Assembly: GCA_905194315.1 (NCBI GenBank)
Contig: CAJJRX010000048.1
Location: forward strand, 1 to 8,973
Length of the DNA: 8,973 nucleotides
Source of the DNA: an uncultured Sutterella sp.
GTDB taxonomy: Bacteria > Pseudomonadota > Gammaproteobacteria > Burkholderiales > Burkholderiaceae_F
Direction of reading: 5' to 3'
Shown here piece by piece: positions 1-5,769 of the stretch. The position numbers were made by a program, and so were the translations under genes. The number at the start of each line of letters is the position of its first letter. Within the stretch, counting starts at the first letter, position 1. A model generated the notes under the pieces. The model worked only from the letters and a program-made list of their open reading frames with translations, was not told where the DNA came from and ran no database searches.

Positions 1-1046
1 CCGGCAACGTAGGCAAGGAATTCCTTGTGACCGTAGGTGTATTTTTCAAGGAACGCCATATCGGCCTTACCCGTGTCCACCAGATGGCAGATCATACCGA
101 GCATCATGGCCGTGTCGGTACCCGGACGCGGAGCGATCCATTCGCTCCCCAGGAATTCAGCGGTATCAGGCTTCAGAGGATTGATGGCAATCGTCTTGAT
201 GTCTTTCTTTTCTTTGAGCGCGCGGATATAGCCGGCAGCATTGTGAATGGTCGTGTACCAGTCGATGTCGTTGGTAACGAGCGGATCACAGCCCCAGAAC
301 ACAATACGCTTGGAGTTGTTCAGAATGTTGTCCCAGCTTGTGCTGCGGGGATCACCCGTTCCGACCACATACGGGAGAATATTGGAGATGGCAGCCGTCG
401 AGTAGCTGTTTTTCGTCAGGATGTACCCGCCGCAGAGATTGAGCAGTCGGTGCAGCAGCGTAATCGAACCCTGCACCTTCCCGGTGCTCATCCAGCCGTA
501 GGAGCTGCCCCAGACGGCACCGGCGCCGTACTGGTCGTAAACACGGGCGAGTTCCTTGGCAACCAGATCCAGTGCCTTGTCCCAGCTCACACGGACCCAT
601 TTGTCGTTGCCGCGTTTTTTGCGGGACGCAGGGCCATCCTTGAGGAAGCTTTCGCGAACCATCGGGAAGCGGATACGGGCGGGATTGTACGGGAGCTCAG
701 CCAGACCGTTGAGATTGATACTCGGTGCGTAGTCAAACTCAAAGGGGGTCAGATGGGAGAGTTTGCCGCCCTGCACATGTGCGCGGGCCACGCCCCAGCG
801 GTTGGCCGTCATGGCAACCCCTTCATCGATGGTGGACTTGCCCAGGTTGAATGTGCCCGAGAGCGACAGGTCAGGTGTGCCAAGCTTCTGAAACTGCGCG
901 GCGCTGCCTTTGGCAGCAGGAAATTCGGCGGTATGACGGGCGGCGTCTTCATCCGCAACAATAGCGGCCTTGGCGGCGGGAAGGCCGGTAGCGAGACCGG
1001 CAGCCACAGAGGTCGTCAGAAAATTACGACGGGAAAGAGTTGCCAT
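1..1046 (-). CDS. Tat-exported DMSO/TMAO-reductase-family molybdoenzyme, N-terminal part (truncated by window edge)
   Basis: The 348 codons visible encode the N-terminal part of a periplasmic bis-MGD molybdoenzyme of the TorA/DorA/BisC group, which reduces S- or N-oxides as a terminal electron acceptor step. The protein starts MATLSRRNFL, a twin-arginine signal, then an Ala-rich stretch to about residue 28. No N-terminal cysteine cluster for a [4Fe-4S] centre is present, as in TorA/DorA and unlike DmsA or NapA. SSYGW at 181-185 matches the active-site Tyr/Trp motif of DMSO reductase (Tyr114 and Trp116 in Rhodobacter), and SYSTAA at 214-219 matches the loop carrying the Mo-ligand serine (Ser147 there, Ser216 here). 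The ATG has AGGAAG about 8 nt upstream. Family members are about 800 residues, so more than half lies beyond position 1. Substrate (TMAO, DMSO, biotin sulfoxide, methionine sulfoxide) cannot be decided from this part. An upstream FNR-type box suggests anaerobic induction. Confidence 0.9.
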   Translation of the reverse strand, partial: MATLSRRNFLTTSVAAGLATGLPAAKAAIVADEDAARHTAEFPAAKGSAAQFQKLGTPDLSLSGTFNLGKSTIDEGVAMTANRWGVARAHVQGGKLSHLTPFEFDYAPSINLNGLAELPYNPARIRFPMVRESFLKDGPASRKKRGNDKWVRVSWDKALDLVAKELARVYDQYGAGAVWGSSYGWMSTGKVQGSITLLHRLLNLCGGYILTKNSYSTAAISNILPYVVGTGDPRSTSWDNILNNSKRIVFWGCDPLVTNDIDWYTTIHNAAGYIRALKEKKDIKTIAINPLKPDTAEFLGSEWIAPRPGTDTAMMLGMICHLVDTGKADMAFLEKYTYGHKEFLAYVA

Positions 1047-1067
1047 CTTAGATTCTTCCTATCAAAA

Positions 1068-1100
1068 GGAGTCACTGCAAAACAACTCTGAAGTGACTCC
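1068..1100 (-). promoter_or_regulatory. Leader hairpin of the molybdoenzyme mRNA, attenuator-like
   Basis: GGAGTCACT at 1068-1076 and AGTGACTCC at 1092-1100 form a perfect 9-bp inverted repeat around a 15-nt loop. In the minus-strand transcript the hairpin ends 21 nt before the start codon and is followed directly by UUUU, then AGGAAG and the ATG. The form is that of an intrinsic terminator or a 5' stabilising hairpin inside the leader. Which of these it is cannot be told from sequence. Confidence 0.5.
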
Positions 1101-1129
1101 GTACTGTTTATTTGTGATTAAGCACTAAG

Positions 1130-1147
1130 TGGGTAAAGCTATACCCA
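1130..1147 (-). other. Small dyad in the molybdoenzyme leader
   Basis: TGGGTA at 1130-1135 and TACCCA at 1142-1147 are a perfect 6-bp inverted repeat with a 6-nt centre. It lies downstream of the predicted transcription start, so it could be a second leader hairpin or an operator half-site pair. No known consensus was matched. Confidence 0.25.
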
Positions 1148-1170
1148 AAGAGTCTAATTTGGCAGAAACT

Positions 1171-1176
1171 CTTATA
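1171..1176 (-). promoter_or_regulatory. Predicted -10 element (TATAAG) of the molybdoenzyme promoter
   Basis: On the minus strand TATAAG at 1176-1171 matches the sigma70 -10 consensus at five of six positions. A start near 1164-1165 would put the centre of the FNR-type box (1206.5) at about -41.5, the standard position in class II FNR-activated promoters, where no good -35 is needed. The fit of the two elements is the main support. Confidence 0.5.
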
Positions 1177-1199
1177 AAAAATAAGCTATTGACCTTTTT

Positions 1200-1213
1200 T
1201 TGACATTTATCAA
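1200..1213 (-). promoter_or_regulatory. FNR/ANR-type binding site
   Basis: The plus strand reads TTGACATTTATCAA; read on the minus strand it is TTGAT AAAT GTCAA. This matches the FNR consensus TTGAT-N4-ATCAA at nine of ten positions. It lies about 155 bp upstream of the molybdoenzyme ATG and is well spaced from a -10 hexamer. Oxygen-responsive control of an anaerobic reductase by an FNR homologue is the expected biology. Confidence 0.65.
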
Positions 1214-1257
1214 AGCAACACAAAAAGTTCTGAACCGTTATTCATAAGTTAGGATAA

Positions 1258-1280
1258 AAACACCCTGATTTTAGGTGTTT
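1258..1280 (-). terminator. Possible intrinsic terminator after the AraC-family gene
   Basis: AAACACC at 1258-1264 pairs with GGTGTTT at 1274-1280 across a 9-nt loop. On the minus strand the stem ends in GGTGTTTTTA, giving a run of five U in the RNA. It lies about 90 nt downstream of the AraC stop and upstream of the molybdoenzyme promoter, where a separator is expected. The stem is only 7 bp and AT-rich at its base, so the call is tentative. Confidence 0.4.
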
Positions 1281-1371
1281 ACCCCAGTATCTTTTCAGGT
1301 TCTTTCACGTTCTGAGTTTATCTTTTGATGTCCGGTGCCGACCCCTCTGAAGAATGACGTGATAATTTTTT

Positions 1372-2286
1372 CTACCCCGATGAGGCCTGTTTACCTCGAT
1401 TGTCCGGCATGACATTGGCGTTTGCCGCATCTGAGAGGAAGTCATCACCAGCCTCCTCCTTAAACTCAATGTAGTTGTTTACCGGGATTTCCGGTTCAAG
1501 CAGTCGCATCTGGCCTGGAGTCATGTCAAACACGCGGCGGAAAGCCGAAATAAAAGCCGAGCTTGTCAGATAGCCCAGCGAGTGTGCCACACTTTCAATC
1601 GGTTCGTGGTTCATAATCCGCGGCAGCGCAGCAAGCAAAGTCAGGTGCACTCGCCACTGCTTGAGCGTTAACCCGGTCTCCTCATAGACGATTCTGCGCA
1701 AGCGCGCCTCCGTCATGTTGGCCGCCTCACAGAACTGCGCATTGGTAACCAGCAGACCCTTGGGACCATAGAGTTCTGCAAGCTCACGAAGCAGCGGGTT
1801 GTTGGGTATCGGCGCAAAGGTCGGCGGCAGCGGTCTTGCGAGTTTAATCTGCTGAAGAATCACATAGGCAAGACTTTCGTAGTGTCGCCGCCCGATGGTG
1901 CCCGGTCTTACCGAGGCAAAATACCGGATCATCTCAAAAGTCATCTGATTGAGCATCAGCCGGGTGGGCTCATTAGGCAGATTACGGAAATGCCCGCGAT
2001 TCATATGGATCATCAGAAAAATGGATTCTGCATTCTGGGCGATTTTCCCTCTGTGCATCACACCGGGCGGTACCCAGGCGGCGCAACGCACAGGAATAGC
2101 GATTATCCCGGTCTGCAGCTGAATACTGACATGACCGCGGATACAGACCGCAATCTGTCCTGTGGTGTGCGCGTGCATGGACATTGATCCGCGATCAACA
2201 CGGTCAACAACAGCTGCAGTAGCATCAAAATCAAAATGTTCCGTATCAAAGCCTTCCGGCCAATGAGTTGGAAAAGTCATCGGCAT
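1372..2286 (-). CDS. AraC-family transcriptional regulator with N-terminal cupin sensor domain
   Basis: Predicted 304-residue DNA-binding regulator. The N-terminal half (about 20-100) has a cupin-like ligand domain with HAH at 38-40 and GQIAVCIRG, resembling the AraC-binding/cupin domains that sense small molecules. The C-terminal half has two helix-turn-helix segments: about 181-205 (AQFCEAANMTEARLRRIV) and 229-253 (SVAHSLGYLTSSAFISAFRR), followed by the typical FDMTPGQMR. The ATG at 2286 is preferred because AGGAG lies 9 nt upstream; a GTG at 2325 would add 13 residues, has no ribosome site and falls inside a hairpin. A tail of about 35 residues after the HTH is acidic and of unknown role. 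The gene lies between two respiratory reductase units in the same orientation, 120 bp after the cytochrome gene, so it may control one or both. Its ligand is unknown. Confidence 0.9.
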   Translation of the reverse strand: MPMTFPTHWPEGFDTEHFDFDATAAVVDRVDRGSMSMHAHTTGQIAVCIRGHVSIQLQTGIIAIPVRCAAWVPPGVMHRGKIAQNAESIFLMIHMNRGHFRNLPNEPTRLMLNQMTFEMIRYFASVRPGTIGRRHYESLAYVILQQIKLARPLPPTFAPIPNNPLLRELAELYGPKGLLVTNAQFCEAANMTEARLRRIVYEETGLTLKQWRVHLTLLAALPRIMNHEPIESVAHSLGYLTSSAFISAFRRVFDMTPGQMRLLEPEIPVNNYIEFKEEAGDDFLSDAANANVMPDNRGKQASSG

Positions 2287-2314
2287 GGTAGTTCTCTCCT
2301 GGCGTAGAGGAAGA

Positions 2315-2335
2315 GCTCCGGTCACATGCCGGAGC
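2315..2335 (-). terminator. GC-rich hairpin between cytochrome c gene and AraC gene
   Basis: GCTCCGG at 2315-2321 and CCGGAGC at 2329-2335 form a perfect 7-bp stem with a 7-nt loop. On the minus strand it is followed by TCTTCCTCT, a pyrimidine-rich but not pure U tract. It could end or attenuate the flavoprotein/cytochrome transcript before the AraC gene, or be a leader hairpin of the AraC mRNA. The weak tail keeps confidence low. Confidence 0.35.
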
Positions 2336-2406
2336 CCCTCCTCGTCGAGTCAGTAAGTAAGTAATTAATTTAGTTATTGTGCTGTTTCAGAGCAGAAATT
2401 TGCTCA

Positions 2407-2766
2407 TCAGGGCACTTTGAACTGAACAAAGTGACAGGTTGAGCAGACATTCTTGCTCTGCTTGTGGCCCTGATGGCATTCCAGACAGCTCAGACCCACA
2501 AGGTGGTTGTAGTGCGGATCAGGCGTGACGCCCTTTTTCTTTGTCCGCTCGGCAACCTTTTCAAGAGGACCGTGGCAGCCCGTGCAGGCTGACATGTCCA
2601 CTTTCGCCCCCGGAGCGGGGGCACCGGCAGTGTGACACTGTGCACACTGCGTTCCGCGTTCAACGTGTCTGTCTGCCAGGAAATGACCACCCTGGGCCGC
2701 CGTCGCTGTCATGGAGCCGGCCAGAAACAGACCGAGCAAAGCCGCCTGTAAAAATTTCTTTTGCAT
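2407..2766 (-). CDS. Small periplasmic tetraheme cytochrome c, electron donor to the flavoprotein
   Basis: 119-residue exported cytochrome. A Sec signal peptide spans about 1-24 (MQKK, hydrophobic core, TATAA then QG). Four heme-attachment motifs follow: CAQCH 41-45, CTGCH 61-65, CLECH 94-98 and CSTCH 108-112. Extra histidines at 28, 34, 85, 88 and 101 are enough to give bis-His ligation of all four hemes. Size and motif number match the tetraheme domain that is fused to the N-terminus of Shewanella flavocytochrome c3; here it is a separate gene. The true start is the ATG at 2766 with AAGGAGAG upstream; a longer open frame to 2901 overlaps the preceding gene. Only 13 bp separate this gene from the flavoprotein stop, and its ribosome site touches that stop, which suggests translational coupling. 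It most likely passes electrons from a membrane quinol dehydrogenase (not in this window) to the flavoprotein. Confidence 0.93.
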   Translation of the reverse strand: MQKKFLQAALLGLFLAGSMTATAAQGGHFLADRHVERGTQCAQCHTAGAPAPGAKVDMSACTGCHGPLEKVAERTKKKGVTPDPHYNHLVGLSCLECHQGHKQSKNVCSTCHFVQFKVP

Positions 2767-2779
2767 AGTCTCTCTCCTT

Positions 2780-4273
2780 TTAGCCACGGGCCTTGGCGCG
2801 GGCAAATGCATGACGCGCCGCGATACGTCCGAACACCATACAGCCGCCAAGCTGGTTGCCGCCGATGTCGTCATGACACCAGACGCCGCCGGCTGCTGCA
2901 CCTGCAGCGTAAAGACCCGGTACCGGTTCGTCCTCCCAGGTCACCACATTGGCATTGACATTGATCTTCGGTCCGCCCATCGTGGTTGCCATCCCGCCGG
3001 CGGCAGGAATCATGTAGAAGGGACCGGTCTCGAGCGCATGCGGTGTGGCAAAGTCATACGGCGGATCAAGTTCAAGCGCCTTACCTGCCTTCACTGCCTT
3101 GTTGAACTCTGCAACTGTTTCTTCAAGTGCTTTAGGCGGAACACCGGCAGCTTTGGCCACTTCCGCAATCGTATTGCCTGTGGGCACCTTGTAGCCGAGA
3201 TTGGCAAAGCGTTTGAGTGTATTGGTCAGAATCATGTCGTTGTTATCGGCATCCTTACCGATAAGCATGAAGGAGCGGTTGTCAGGCGTCATATTGGCAA
3301 TGCCTTTGGCTTTCGGCACCTGCAACCAGCCTTCGGGAAGGAAACGTTTGCCGGCCGTGTTCACCTGAATACCGTATCCGGCATGCATGAGCGGCGACGG
3401 ATTGGCGTGACCGGTCGGAGTGATCGGACCCGCATAGAACTGGTCAAGATTGACAAGCTTTGCACGAACCTGCATGCCCATGGTGATATTTTCACCGGTG
3501 TTCCAGGGCGAGGCGCGCAGCACCAGGTTATAGGCCCACGGACCGATCCAGGCACCGGTCATCGCCGTATTGGCACCGTATCCGCCTGTCGTCAGAATGA
3601 CACCGCCTCTGGCGAGATAATTCTTTCTGCCTTCAGGCGTATGGCAGGACACACCTTCGACTTCGTTGTCGGGCGTGACAATGAGTTCAACCGCATTGGT
3701 GTTGTAGCGGATGGGCACTTTGCGCTCCGTGAGAGCTTTGAGCAGCACACGGATGAGCATGGAGCCGCCGGTGATACCGTTACCCTGCGCAATCACGCAG
3801 CGTGACAGTTCAGGTGCAGGAAGGTTTTCCCAGAGTTTGAAGGGCACACCGAGTTTGATGAGCCAGTTAACGCCCGGGCCCGCCTCATCCGCATAAACTT
3901 TGATCAGTTCGGGGTCGGACTTGTAGTGAGAGAGCTTCATCATGTCGTTGATAAAAGCCTCTTTCGTGTCTTCCGGGTGATTCTTCTGCATTTCGCTGCC
4001 GACAGCGGCAATCCAGCCCGAGGAGTACACCGTGGTACCGTCAGGACGGCCGCGCTTTTCGAGCAGAACGACTTTTGCGCCCTTCTCAGCCGCTTCCAGT
4101 GCAGCACACATTCCGGCCATACCGGCGCCAACGACGACAACATCAAAAGTTTCCGCAGGGAAATCTTCACCCGCCTGCGAGGCAGGTTTTTTAGCGAATA
4201 CTTCTGTGAGGCCCATGGTCATGCCGGCACCCAGCAATCCGCCTTTCAGGACTTCTCGACGTTTCATCTCCAT
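2780..4273 (-). CDS. Tat-exported FAD-dependent reductase of the FrdA/flavocytochrome c3 family, substrate unknown
   Basis: 497-residue flavoprotein. A twin-arginine signal (KRREVLKGG, 4-12) is followed by a short hydrophobic stretch to about residue 27. The FAD-binding Rossmann motif VVVVGAGMAG spans 45-54, with Glu72 at the end of the second strand. The C-terminal FAD-binding segment runs PGLYAAGAAAGGV (452-464), then IGGNQLGG and FGRIAA. The fold is that of the soluble fumarate reductase/urocanate reductase/3-ketosteroid dehydrogenase group, and the tetraheme gene directly downstream makes a two-subunit periplasmic flavocytochrome c likely. By eye alignment to Shewanella Fcc3, its catalytic residues His365, Glu378, Arg381, Arg402, His504 and Arg544 are replaced here by Gly, Pro, His, Gln, Ala and Asp469. 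Fumarate, urocanate or similar carboxylates are therefore doubtful substrates, and a neutral unsaturated compound is more likely. The start at 4273 has AAGGAG 7 nt upstream. Confidence 0.9.
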   Translation of the reverse strand: MEMKRREVLKGGLLGAGMTMGLTEVFAKKPASQAGEDFPAETFDVVVVGAGMAGMCAALEAAEKGAKVVLLEKRGRPDGTTVYSSGWIAAVGSEMQKNHPEDTKEAFINDMMKLSHYKSDPELIKVYADEAGPGVNWLIKLGVPFKLWENLPAPELSRCVIAQGNGITGGSMLIRVLLKALTERKVPIRYNTNAVELIVTPDNEVEGVSCHTPEGRKNYLARGGVILTTGGYGANTAMTGAWIGPWAYNLVLRASPWNTGENITMGMQVRAKLVNLDQFYAGPITPTGHANPSPLMHAGYGIQVNTAGKRFLPEGWLQVPKAKGIANMTPDNRSFMLIGKDADNNDMILTNTLKRFANLGYKVPTGNTIAEVAKAAGVPPKALEETVAEFNKAVKAGKALELDPPYDFATPHALETGPFYMIPAAGGMATTMGGPKINVNANVVTWEDEPVPGLYAAGAAAGGVWCHDDIGGNQLGGCMVFGRIAARHAFARAKARG

Positions 4274-4348
4274 ACATCATCTCCTTATTTCTGCCATTGC
4301 GGCAGGCTCTTTACTGAGGGTCTGATTTAGTGCTCAGTAGCTATCTTT

Positions 4349-4377
4349 AGCGTAAGCCTTAACAAAGATTAAGACAA
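4349..4377 (-). promoter_or_regulatory. Candidate sigma70 promoter of the flavoprotein/cytochrome operon
   Basis: On the minus strand TTGTCT (4377-4372) and TACGCT (4354-4349) are separated by 17 nt. A start would fall near 4342, about 70 nt before the ATG. A perfect dyad, CTTAA-N6-TTAAG at 4358-4373, lies in the spacer and could be a regulator site. The -10 is weak, which fits a promoter that needs an activator. Confidence 0.35.
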
Positions 4378-4396
4378 GCTTAAAATCCTCCATTCG

Positions 4397-4413
4397 ATAC
4401 GTTTTTTCTTTCA
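4397..4413 (-). repeat. 17-nt direct repeat, copy 1 (candidate operator)
   Basis: ATACGTTTTTTCTTTCA occurs here and again, without a mismatch, at 4522-4538, 125 bp away. This copy ends about 20 bp upstream of the candidate -35 of the flavoprotein operon, centred near -63, a usual place for an AraC-type activator site. Binding by the neighbouring AraC protein is an inference. Confidence 0.5.
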
Positions 4414-4463
4414 GTTCAAAATTCTTTAGGCTTAAGGATTAACCCTAATAAGTCTCTAAAATA

Positions 4464-4486
4464 CCTGAAAAATATGGTTTTTCAGG
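4464..4486. repeat. 9-bp inverted repeat between the two direct-repeat copies
   Basis: CCTGAAAAA at 4464-4472 and TTTTTCAGG at 4478-4486 form a perfect 9-bp dyad around TATGG. It lies near the midpoint between the two 17-nt repeats. No gene ends nearby, so an operator or DNA-structure role is more likely than termination. Confidence 0.45.
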
Positions 4487-4521
4487 GCTTTTAAAAGATG
4501 TATGCAAAATGACTATTTAAA

Positions 4522-4538
4522 ATACGTTTTTTCTTTCA
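4522..4538 (-). repeat. 17-nt direct repeat, copy 2 (candidate operator)
   Basis: This is an exact second copy of the ATACGTTTTTTCTTTCA element in the same orientation. It would lie near -188 relative to the predicted flavoprotein start and about 250 bp upstream of the exported CYTH-like gene, so it could serve either direction or support looping. Confidence 0.5.
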
Positions 4539-4639
4539 ACTGATAGCAGATTTTTGCTCTATCAAGAGACTGTGTTTCTGATGGAATTTAACGCCAGTAA
4601 AGCAAATCTAAGCATTCCCTGAACAAAAACCAGCCAGAC

Positions 4640-4679
4640 TGCAGTAACTGCACTGACGAACAGACTTACCAGCAGTTAC
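4640..4679. promoter_or_regulatory. Cluster of inverted half-sites upstream of the exported CYTH-like gene
   Basis: TGCAGTAACTGCA at 4640-4652 is a 13-bp palindrome with a central A. Its right half, GTAACTGC (4644-4651), is also the exact reverse complement of GCAGTTAC at 4672-4679. Three related half-sites in 40 bp suggest an operator for an unidentified regulator of the downstream gene pair. Confidence 0.3.
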
Positions 4680-4789
4680 GTAATCAAAATCCCTCCAGCC
4701 GAAAACGGTGTATTGTAAAAACAGATATTCTCACTGCCGTGGTTTTCATGCTGCCGCAGTAGCGGGAATCCGTCTTAGGAGGACCTTTT

Positions 4790-5734
4790 ATGTACCAGCG
4801 ATTTCTCACTTCCTGCCTGATCTGTTCTTTAGCCGCCGGGTTTTCCGGTGCCGCTTCAGCATCCGACACAGCCTCTGCCGGGAGCTCTGCTCTGAGCCCT
4901 TCGCTCAACGCTGCCGTTGGCGATCGTGAGTTCAAAGTCCTGGTGGGCCCCGGTACCGCGGCCGGCGACGAACTTGCCCGCTTCCAGTCCGTCTGGCAGG
5001 AAACCGTGAAAGTGCTCAGCTCTGCAGGCTTCACGGTCAGCCCCGAAAAGGATCATCCATGGAAAGTTAAACGCAGCCAGAAAGTTTTCTTTGATACTCA
5101 GGATTTCCGTTTCTGGAATAAGGGTTTCGTCATCCGGCTTGATACCGAACTCAACAAAAACTGGTCTGCAAAGGACAAGCCTGAGCTCACCATTAAGCGT
5201 CTGGCGGCGGACGGCAAGGCTGCACCTGCGCCTCTGGTAAAGAAAAACGGAAAAACGTCGGAAACAGAAGCCAATTTCGCTGTTGGTCTCGGCGGCACCG
5301 TCTCGGTGTATCTTGAATCGTCACTTGACTGGGACGATATAGCAGCTAAACCGCTCAACACTTATCAGGTGACGGATTTTTCCGCTCTGCTTCCCGAACT
5401 CGGTTCGCTCGGTGTGCCTGCTCAGACAGCGCTCTCAGCGCATGAGGTATACGTCTCCCGCGTTCAGCCCGGAGAGGTGCTGATTCCGGGGCTCAGGGAG
5501 CCGCGTGACATCACGATTGAGGCCTGGTCCCATACGCCCGGCGGAGAACCGTTTGTCACCGATATTTCATTTGACTACGATGCCGGTGATGTGCTCAATG
5601 CCAATGCGCACACCGCTGCTCAGCAGGCTCTGCTAAAGCTCAATGAGCACTTCAGCTCTGCGCATCCGCTTCCTGAGGCGGAAAAGTTTCTTGGCTCAAA
5701 GGTTCGTGTTCTGCTTAAAAAGCCCGTAAAGTAG
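4790..5734 (+). CDS. Exported protein with a divergent CYTH/triphosphate-tunnel-like fold
   Basis: 314 residues. A Sec signal peptide covers about 1-24 (hydrophobic core, AASA before SD), so the mature protein is periplasmic or beyond. I know no named family, but the order of segments resembles a CYTH domain. DREFK at 45-49 stands where CYTH proteins have ExExK. FFDTQDFRFWNKGFVIRLD (100-118) resembles the CYTH pattern of Asp-Thr-x-Asp, then Gly, then R-x-R-type strand, and ELTIKR (132-137) resembles the strand that follows. ITIEAW (241-246) and FVTDISFDYD (255-264) line up with the paired acidic strands of the neighbouring CYTH protein. A helix-like insert occupies about 56-80. Several tunnel charges are changed, so triphosphatase activity is uncertain. 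AGGAGG lies 7 nt before the ATG, and the next gene starts 35 bp downstream, so the two are probably one operon. The CYTH relationship is read by eye. Confidence 0.85.
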   Translation: MYQRFLTSCLICSLAAGFSGAASASDTASAGSSALSPSLNAAVGDREFKVLVGPGTAAGDELARFQSVWQETVKVLSSAGFTVSPEKDHPWKVKRSQKVFFDTQDFRFWNKGFVIRLDTELNKNWSAKDKPELTIKRLAADGKAAPAPLVKKNGKTSETEANFAVGLGGTVSVYLESSLDWDDIAAKPLNTYQVTDFSALLPELGSLGVPAQTALSAHEVYVSRVQPGEVLIPGLREPRDITIEAWSHTPGGEPFVTDISFDYDAGDVLNANAHTAAQQALLKLNEHFSSAHPLPEAEKFLGSKVRVLLKKPVK

Positions 5735-5769
5735 TGACTGCCACACTTTAAGTAATCGGAGCCTCACAA

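Larger units (their letters stand above)
4274..4789. other. Gene-free AT-rich divergent control region
   Basis: This 516-bp stretch separates the leftward flavoprotein operon from the rightward CYTH pair. I see no credible gene in it. It holds a 17-nt direct repeat, a 9-bp dyad between the two copies, a second dyad near the flavoprotein promoter and a cluster of GCAGTTAC-like inverted half-sites near the CYTH side. No FNR-type box was found here. It is clearly more AT-rich than the genes on either side over 4321-4570. Confidence 0.6.

Noticed and set aside
27..1091. 354-codon open frame on the plus strand
   Set aside because: It lies antisense to the molybdoenzyme, which has a Tat signal and family motifs; the plus-strand translation is rich in Arg, Gly and His and shows no domain.
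2352..2364. Short GTAA tandem repeat in the cytochrome-AraC spacer
   Set aside because: Only about three units in AT-rich DNA; not distinguishable from chance.
2390..2405. GAGCA / TGCTC hairpin just after the cytochrome stop codon
   Set aside because: The stem is 5 bp and lacks a U tract on the minus strand, so it is too weak to call a terminator.
2711..3805. 364-codon open frame on the plus strand
   Set aside because: It is the antisense shadow of the flavoprotein, with no recognisable fold or ribosome site.
2780..4273. Calling the flavoprotein a fumarate reductase
   Set aside because: The family fold fits, but the catalytic and substrate-binding residues do not; the substrate is left open.
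4541..4564. TGATAG / CTATCA inverted repeat as a terminator or FNR site
   Set aside because: The stem is interrupted, no T tract follows, and the spacing and bases do not fit the FNR consensus.
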